Of a stretch of 64,000 bases of DNA, positions 58,703 to 64,000 are shown one piece after another. The stretch lies in assembly GCA_035308565.1 (NCBI GenBank), contig DATGGK010000201.1, forward strand, positions 1 through 64,000, written 5' to 3'. Under the pieces are notes generated by a model, which saw only the letters and a list, made by a program, of their open reading frames with translations, searched no databases and was not told where the DNA came from. The translations under genes were made by a program, and so were the position numbers. This DNA comes from JANXLS01 sp035308565 (GTDB lineage: Bacteria > Planctomycetota > SZUA-567 > H5-PLA8). The number at the start of each line of letters is the position of its first letter. Position 1 is the first letter of the stretch.

Positions 58703-61700
58703 GGCTTCTTCTCCTTCTCGCTCTGCTCCGCGCCGAACGATGCGTAATATGCGGTTAGCAGTGCCTTGAACTTCGCCGGAAATACTTTCGACAGCGCGTT
58801 GATCATCGTCTCGCGAATTTCAGGCGACAGCGCCGCATCGCTCTTTAGCCCTGCAATCAACGCCTCGCGACTGTTCATCTTCTCGTATTCTTCCGCACTG
58901 ATTTTCTTCGGTTCTTCCAGTTTCTTCAACGCAACCGCCTCCGGTTTTGGCTGAACGCGTTCCTCAAGAAGGTCGCGGAGATTTTGCAGACAAGTGCCAA
59001 GCATTTTTGCCGCGTCGTCCGCAATGGCTAAAAGCTCTTTGTCCTTGCCGCCCGCAGCCAGCTCGGCGTCCGAAGGAAGAATGATTGCGAGCATCGCATC
59101 GAGACTCGATTCGCGCACGCGAGACGCCACGTCTTTGCTTAGTTCTGATGCGTTCGCGCGAATCGCGTCGAACAGCGCCGCCACCTTCTTCTGTGCATTC
59201 GCCGCGCGCTTTCGATTTGTTGTTTCGATTTCGTTTTGCATGGGCTTTTTTACAAAGCGCGCCAATTTGCGCGCTACATCGTGTTGAAGCAGGCGCGCAT
59301 GATTTGCATCCGCTAAAATCATGATGATCGTATCGAGATTTTTTCCGCGCAGCAAAAACTTGCGCTGAAATGCATCGACACCATTGCGGCGTCTGATTTC
59401 GATTGCGCTTTCGCCCACCGCTTTTTCAAACGCAATAAATTGCAACAAATCCCTGAGCATGCTTATCGCATCGTCTTGAATTTGCTGAGTGCACGGCGAT
59501 ACATTTTTCTCGGCGAGCAGCGCCGCCGATTGCGCGAATTCCTCGCGCACCAAGGCCAGCATTTGCTTCAGCGGCGCACGGCTCGTCTTCTCCGCCTCCT
59601 GCGTCGCGCGTTCCAGCGCCTTGATGGCAATCGCCTGCCGCTCGCTCAGCATTCCAAACTTTAAGTGCATGAAACGCGGCATTTCCTGCGCCGGATTTTT
59701 TTCGGCGAGATATCGCGTACGTGCAAGCACATCGTCCTGCTTCTCAATCGCCAGCCGCAGCGCCATCGAAAGCGCGTCGCCGCCCTCGGGCAAAACGCTT
59801 TCAAGTTGTTGCACGGACATCGCGCCGGCCTGCGCACTTTCACTCGGCTTTTCGTCTTTCTTTTCTTCCTTCGCCGCTTCGACTTCTTCAAATTTCGCAG
59901 CTTCGCTGATTTCCATGTTCCCATTCAACGGCTCGTCCGGATCGAGTTTTTGGCCCGCAAACACAAGCCCTGTCTTCACCGCTTCAAGCGCGCGCAGCGC
60001 GGCCCTTTGATTTTTGATGATCACACTTGGCTGATTGTTTTCGATCTTCGCCGCCGCTTCCTTCAGGTTGTCGTTGACGCGATTCGCCCGCAAGCCTTCA
60101 AACGCGGCTTTGAGCGGAATGTGAATGCTCTTGCGCCTCTGTTTTTCCGCTTTGAAAATTTGCATCGCAAGCTGCGTTTCAAGCTGCGTTTCCGTATCGA
60201 AGATCGCGCGCTGCTGCTTGCCGAGCGTCAATAGTTGCTCCTGCTCCGGATCGGACAAATCTTCGAATTCTTTTCCGATGTAATTTGGCGAAACTTTTTC
60301 AGTCGTCGTTCCGATTTCGTCTTGCCGCTCGTGCAGCAGCGACGATGTAATCGTCGTCGTTTGAAGATCGCGCCAGTCGTACGTTTTTCGCAGCAGGCGT
60401 TCGAGTATGAGCACAGCTATTTTCTGGTCTGCCGCGCATCGGCTCAGCGCGGTTGAGCGCAGCGACTTCAGCCGCTCCGGCGCGCTGTCGGCATCGGTTT
60501 GCGGCCGCGCCTCGCGCAATCGCGTGCTGATTTCGAGATGCTCTTTTTCATTCAGCCGCTTAAGCAGTTCCGCGATTTCGTTTAGCCGCGCGGCCATGAA
60601 TTCGCGCTGCATGTGATTGTTCTCATACGCTTCTGCGATGATCGCGAGTTGGCTGCTCATGGCCCTTGCGGCGCGAATCGCATTCTCCTGTTTTTCAATC
60701 ATCTCGCGCCACGCCGCGTCATCCTCCTTGCCCGTGCCGCTCTTTTGCCATTGAGCACCGAGCTTCCAGGCGTCAAGCTGATTGCGCCACGCAATCAGCG
60801 CTTCGGTCAGCAGGCCCTTGCCGTTCTCCAGCGTCTCGAGATGAAAATCACTGGGCTTGACGAGCTTGATCTGTCGATGCGCGGTCTCCGCCTTGCCGCG
60901 CCCAGTCGGATTGATGTCCTGCACGCGCACAAAATAATTAATGGTGGCGGTGTCGGGAAGCTCCTCCATCTTGCGCAAATCCCAAGTGAAACGCGATTCG
61001 CTGACCCGGCCGCTTTGCGTGATCGGGCCGGTGACGCGATCGGAAATCGGCAAAGGTGCGCCGTCGTTCAATTGGTAAAAGAGCTCAACACGTTTCAGTC
61101 CGAAATCATCGCGCGCTTTAAACGCGACTTCGACCGAGAAATTGCGCGTCGCCACCAAATCGCGCCCCGGTGCGAGCAACTCGACTTCAGGCGGATTGTC
61201 CGGGGTGACGCGGATTTCGTAGCGTTCAGGCCGCGATTCGCGAAAGCCGTGAGCGTCGTACAACTCCACGGAATACGCACCGTCTTCGCGCAGCATCAGC
61301 GCGTGTTCGAACGACTGCCGGCTGGAAGCCGGCGTTCCCATTTCTTCGGGCGCCGATTTGTCGAGAGCGAAGACCGCGCGGCTGACGGGCATCGACGTTT
61401 CAAAGACCAGCCGCACTTGCGTGCCTTCGAGTCCGGCGAGCTGCCCGCCGGCTGACGACTTATCGGGCAGTCCCGCGTAATCCGGATATTTATAATGCGC
61501 GGTGATGCTTTTTAAATACGGCCGCTCAACGATCGCAAGTTCAATCGGGTCAGTCATGAAATCGCCGCCAGAAAGATAAAGGCGCAGCGGTTCGCGCACT
61601 TCGGGAAGAGTGTAGGACACCTGCCCGCCGTTGCACACAGGAATTTTCTCTTTGATGAAATAGCCGGTGCTCGCGCTCTTGTAAGCAATCTGAATTTCCG

Positions 61701-62418
61701 GCGGGATCGCTCCGCTTACCGTTGCGTGCAGCGTAAACGCCTCCATCTGCGGAATTTGAAATCCGCCAGCCGGTTCGGCCACCGCAATCAGCGTGCGGCT
61801 AGGCCAATGGCGTGTTGAGAACGGATTAAAAAATCGTTCGCAACCAATGAAAATATATTGACGCATGAAAAGCGTGACGAGAACCAACGCCAAAACCAAA
61901 ATCGCAGCGAGCGCAATTGGGCGAACAACATTTTTGCGTTGGAATGCCGAGCCGATTTGCATTTGCTGAGCAAGAGGTTCGAGCGAAACGAGCGCGGATT
62001 CAGCCAGCGTTTTGCCCGTTGCGCTAGCGAGTTCCTGAATTCCCGCCGCGCGCTGCAATTCAAAGAAATCCAAGAGCATTCCACGCTCGCCCCGCGACGA
62101 CGCGGCGTGATCCAGGAATCTCAGAATTTCAACGTCGCTCCATTTTCGCGTGAGTGGCATTAACAGCGTCCAAAACAGCGCCGCACCGATCGCGAAAATG
62201 TATGCAATCAGTACGAGCAAACGCCACAGAGTGCCGAGGTGAAACCACCAATCCAACGCCACGGCCGGCAGCATCAGCCCAAGTGCGAGCACGACTAAGC
62301 GCGCGAGCCCTGCTTGGAGCAGAAGGGCGCGCAGCTTTGCGCGAAATTGCGCGCAGATGATTTCGAGTCTGTTCATTCCAATCAACTCGGGATCTTTTGT
62401 CACTATCCGTGCACTCAT
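58699..62418 (-). CDS. Large membrane/coiled-coil protein, DUF4175-like layout
   Basis: A 1239-residue protein. Two or three membrane segments near the N-terminus (LARLVVLALGLMLPAVALDWWF; LLVLIAYIFAIGAALFWTLLM; ALAAILVLALVLVTLFM near 180) are followed by Ig-like beta stretches (about 200-510, PPEVELLAPGRDLVATRNF) and a long charged helical region to the C-terminus. This order is like DUF4175 proteins, which often accompany MoxR-DUF58-vWA operons in other phyla. The family match is by layout only. It starts 7 bp after the propeller gene and overlaps the NPCBM gene by ATGA. The ATG at 62376 is a possible alternative start. Confidence 0.7.
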   Translation of the reverse strand: MSARIVTKDPELIGMNRLEIICAQFRAKLRALLLQAGLARLVVLALGLMLPAVALDWWFHLGTLWRLLVLIAYIFAIGAALFWTLLMPLTRKWSDVEILRFLDHAASSRGERGMLLDFFELQRAAGIQELASATGKTLAESALVSLEPLAQQMQIGSAFQRKNVVRPIALAAILVLALVLVTLFMRQYIFIGCERFFNPFSTRHWPSRTLIAVAEPAGGFQIPQMEAFTLHATVSGAIPPEIQIAYKSASTGYFIKEKIPVCNGGQVSYTLPEVREPLRLYLSGGDFMTDPIELAIVERPYLKSITAHYKYPDYAGLPDKSSAGGQLAGLEGTQVRLVFETSMPVSRAVFALDKSAPEEMGTPASSRQSFEHALMLREDGAYSVELYDAHGFRESRPERYEIRVTPDNPPEVELLAPGRDLVATRNFSVEVAFKARDDFGLKRVELFYQLNDGAPLPISDRVTGPITQSGRVSESRFTWDLRKMEELPDTATINYFVRVQDINPTGRGKAETAHRQIKLVKPSDFHLETLENGKGLLTEALIAWRNQLDAWKLGAQWQKSGTGKEDDAAWREMIEKQENAIRAARAMSSQLAIIAEAYENNHMQREFMAARLNEIAELLKRLNEKEHLEISTRLREARPQTDADSAPERLKSLRSTALSRCAADQKIAVLILERLLRKTYDWRDLQTTTITSSLLHERQDEIGTTTEKVSPNYIGKEFEDLSDPEQEQLLTLGKQQRAIFDTETQLETQLAMQIFKAEKQRRKSIHIPLKAAFEGLRANRVNDNLKEAAAKIENNQPSVIIKNQRAALRALEAVKTGLVFAGQKLDPDEPLNGNMEISEAAKFEEVEAAKEEKKDEKPSESAQAGAMSVQQLESVLPEGGDALSMALRLAIEKQDDVLARTRYLAEKNPAQEMPRFMHLKFGMLSERQAIAIKALERATQEAEKTSRAPLKQMLALVREEFAQSAALLAEKNVSPCTQQIQDDAISMLRDLLQFIAFEKAVGESAIEIRRRNGVDAFQRKFLLRGKNLDTIIMILADANHARLLQHDVARKLARFVKKPMQNEIETTNRKRAANAQKKVAALFDAIRANASELSKDVASRVRESSLDAMLAIILPSDAELAAGGKDKELLAIADDAAKMLGTCLQNLRDLLEERVQPKPEAVALKKLEEPKKISAEEYEKMNSREALIAGLKSDAALSPEIRETMINALSKVFPAKFKALLTAYYASFGAEQSEKEKKP

Positions 62419-62425
62419 TCAGCGA

Positions 62426-64000
62426 CTACTTTTGGTCAACAATGTCCTTCAACGCCACGCGCTCCGTTGCGTGGTAATCCAATTTTACACTTACAATGCG
62501 CGCGTTGGCCGGGTCGGCGATGAAGAGGCGATTGTCGGTGTGCGTCGCGACGTACGCGCCGTGCATCAAACCCACTTCGTCGCCGCCGAGGGGCACGAGG
62601 CTCTTCGGCCCGGCGCTGTCGGCGTTTCCATAGCGGCCGACGCGCAGAATCAAATTGCCGTTCGAATCGAGCACTGCGACGCTGTAGCGGTCCACTTCCG
62701 GCGCGAACGATCGGTTGAAATAATCGAGCGCAAAACGCGCATTCCAGCACGCGCATCCCACGCCACGATTCTTGCCGTCGTAGCCCACGCCGCCGAAGAA
62801 CCAGTCCGCGCCTTCGATCCACGCACGGCCTTGCAGCGCGCTGCCAAGATCCGGCGCGCGCCGCGGGAATTCGTTTCTCTCCAGCGGATTTGGAACGTCT
62901 TTCGAATCGGAGACGATGCGCGGCTTGACATTGTTGTGGGAAAATTTCAGGAGCGTCCCTGACAAATCGTTGTAATAACGCTCGCCGTTAAAGATGCGCG
63001 TGGCGCCGGACATGCAATACAAGTCGTCGTCGCGATCGATGCCGACTCCGTATATATCGCCGAGGCCTGGCACCGCGTCCTCCTGCATCAGTTTACCGCG
63101 TTCATCCCAGACGTGAATAAACGCGCCCACGCGGCCCGAAAGCAAGCGACCTGGATACAGGCGCGGTGTCCATGCCAGCGTTTGAACGATTTGCTTTTCC
63201 TCAGCGCGCTCAGCAGCATGCGTGTGAATCTGGCAGCCGATCGCGAGGTGGCCTTTGAGCGAGACGCTCATTCCGCCGTGATGCCAGATTGCGTTCGCCG
63301 GGATGATCAGCCCTGAAAGAACGGACGCGGTTTTGCGGTCCGAGCCGGAACTGGTGCAAACCGCGGCGCGCTCTTCGCCGTAGTCCCACGGAATTTCGCG
63401 CCATGTGTCCGCGTCATATCGCGCAACGACCGAAATCGTGCGCAGATATGCCTGGCCGAGATGATCGAAACACATGTCTTCGGCATCGAAGGGAAGATCG
63501 ACGAGGCGCACCGCGCCGGTTTCGGGATCAAGTTCGACGAGTTGTTTAAACGCTTTCTGATCGAACGAATCGCCTTCCGCGGCGTAGAGCTTGCCGCTTT
63601 TCGGATTCACATAAAGGCGCTGCCGGCCGTACGCAGCAGGCCGAATGCGCTGCACGGAAGCGCTGACGGTTTTGTAAAAATCTCCGCGCTCTTCGAGCCT
63701 GTTATCTTTCAGCGCAAACAGGCGGATATTCGAGTACTTGATTTTGCCGCGCGTCATGACGTTTTCGCGCGGCCATTCAGCAGCCAGCCAGACGGTCGGC
63801 GGGTTGACAGCGGTGTCGATGGCGCCATCCACCGGCACGCCGGAGCCGCTATAAAGGAAGGTGGTTTTCCCGGCGCCGAATTCGGCGGGCAGCGGCCAAG
63901 CGGCGAGCTGTTTTGGCTTGTCGAGCGGGGCGAAACGCGTGAGAGAGGGTTTGATTTCCTCCGGCGACTTGACCATGAATCCGTTGTGGATCAGCCACGA
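62426..64000 (-). CDS. Beta-propeller (NHL-like) protein, N-terminus cut by window edge
   Basis: The frame stays open from the window end at 64000 (SWLIHNGF before the internal Met at 63976), so the true start lies outside and at least 524 residues are present. Propeller-like blades are visible: RLYVNPKSGKLYAAEG, LVELDPETGAVRLVDLP, FIHVWDERGKLMQ, YSVAVLDSNGNLILRVGRYGN and RLFIADPANARIVSVKL, the last two NHL-like. One Cys pair is VGCACWNARF near 420. No enzyme motif is visible. It is the first known gene of the tight MoxR operon, ending 7 bp before the DUF4175-like gene. Function unknown; probably a periplasmic protein. Confidence 0.8.
   Translation of the reverse strand, partial: SWLIHNGFMVKSPEEIKPSLTRFAPLDKPKQLAAWPLPAEFGAGKTTFLYSGSGVPVDGAIDTAVNPPTVWLAAEWPRENVMTRGKIKYSNIRLFALKDNRLEERGDFYKTVSASVQRIRPAAYGRQRLYVNPKSGKLYAAEGDSFDQKAFKQLVELDPETGAVRLVDLPFDAEDMCFDHLGQAYLRTISVVARYDADTWREIPWDYGEERAAVCTSSGSDRKTASVLSGLIIPANAIWHHGGMSVSLKGHLAIGCQIHTHAAERAEEKQIVQTLAWTPRLYPGRLLSGRVGAFIHVWDERGKLMQEDAVPGLGDIYGVGIDRDDDLYCMSGATRIFNGERYYNDLSGTLLKFSHNNVKPRIVSDSKDVPNPLERNEFPRRAPDLGSALQGRAWIEGADWFFGGVGYDGKNRGVGCACWNARFALDYFNRSFAPEVDRYSVAVLDSNGNLILRVGRYGNADSAGPKSLVPLGGDEVGLMHGAYVATHTDNRLFIADPANARIVSVKLDYHATERVALKDIVDQK

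Noticed and set aside
1..64000. tRNA, rRNA, riboswitch, transposase or phage genes
   Set aside because: Intergenic gaps were read on both strands and none showed the features of these elements; very diverged RNAs could still be missed by eye.

Overview
The window looks like a chromosomal piece of a diderm bacterium of the PVC type (Planctomycetota, Verrucomicrobiota, Lentisphaerota or a neighbouring uncultured phylum). This is an inference from family content: several PQQ-like beta-propeller proteins, a DUF1080 lipid/sugar-type protein, an NPCBM domain, a Ser/Thr kinase with a DLG motif, MoxR-DUF58 genes, DUF4388 proteins, and a Tat-exported protein of a type I associate with planctomycetes. 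No rRNA, tRNA, CRISPR array, insertion sequence, phage gene or integrase was seen. Coding density is high, and genes sit in tight runs with ATGA or TAATG overlaps.

Layout. 1-5.5 kb: a partial DHH phosphoesterase (NrnA-like, minus), a DUF4388-PEGA-propeller membrane protein, a pirin and an FMN reductase. 5.5-16.7 kb: a redox locus. A five-gene minus operon (13464 to 5543) encodes a small Cys-rich Tat-like protein, a Tat-exported ferredoxin, a NapH/NosR-like membrane iron-sulfur protein fused to a PQQ-like propeller, a fused NuoE-NuoF protein, and a GltD-like flavoprotein that seems to lack its NAD(P)H-binding domain. Divergent to it lie a PQQ-like and an NHL propeller; a Cys-rich membrane protein is convergent. 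17-23.2 kb: a two-domain RidA/chorismatase-like protein, a Gfo/Idh/MocA oxidoreductase, a HEAT-like/DUF4388-like protein and chorismate synthase.

23.4-33.5 kb: a Ser/Thr kinase followed by an NtrC-type sigma-54 activator, then a polysaccharide island (GDP-fucose synthase, a GT2, and a 1190-residue GT9/coiled-coil/GT2/methyltransferase fusion). 33.6-37.4 kb: a sugar ABC importer (binding protein and two permeases, no ATPase in the window). 37.4-46.7 kb: exported cytochromes (4 hemes, 8 hemes, and a 13-heme lipoprotein), a Tat-exported protein of unknown function, and a c-type-heme protein with eight IPT/TIG repeats. 46.8-48.7 kb: a methyltransferase/coiled-coil protein and a DUF1080 protein. 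48.7-64 kb: an eight-gene minus operon with two MoxR ATPases (one with Arg in place of the Walker A Lys), a DUF58 protein, a giant TPR/PQQ-propeller protein, a lipoprotein, an NPCBM protein, a large DUF4175-like membrane protein and a partial propeller protein.

How it may work together (inference): the 5.5-16.7 kb locus could move electrons between cytosolic NADH and the membrane or periplasm through flavin and iron-sulfur centres, with propellers outside. The 37-47 kb cytochromes look like a separate periplasmic or outer-surface electron path. The most promising undescribed system is the redox locus, mainly because of the domain-deleted GltD-like subunit joined to a NuoEF fusion and a NapH-propeller fusion. 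Short palindromes with different arm sequences sit at gene borders throughout.
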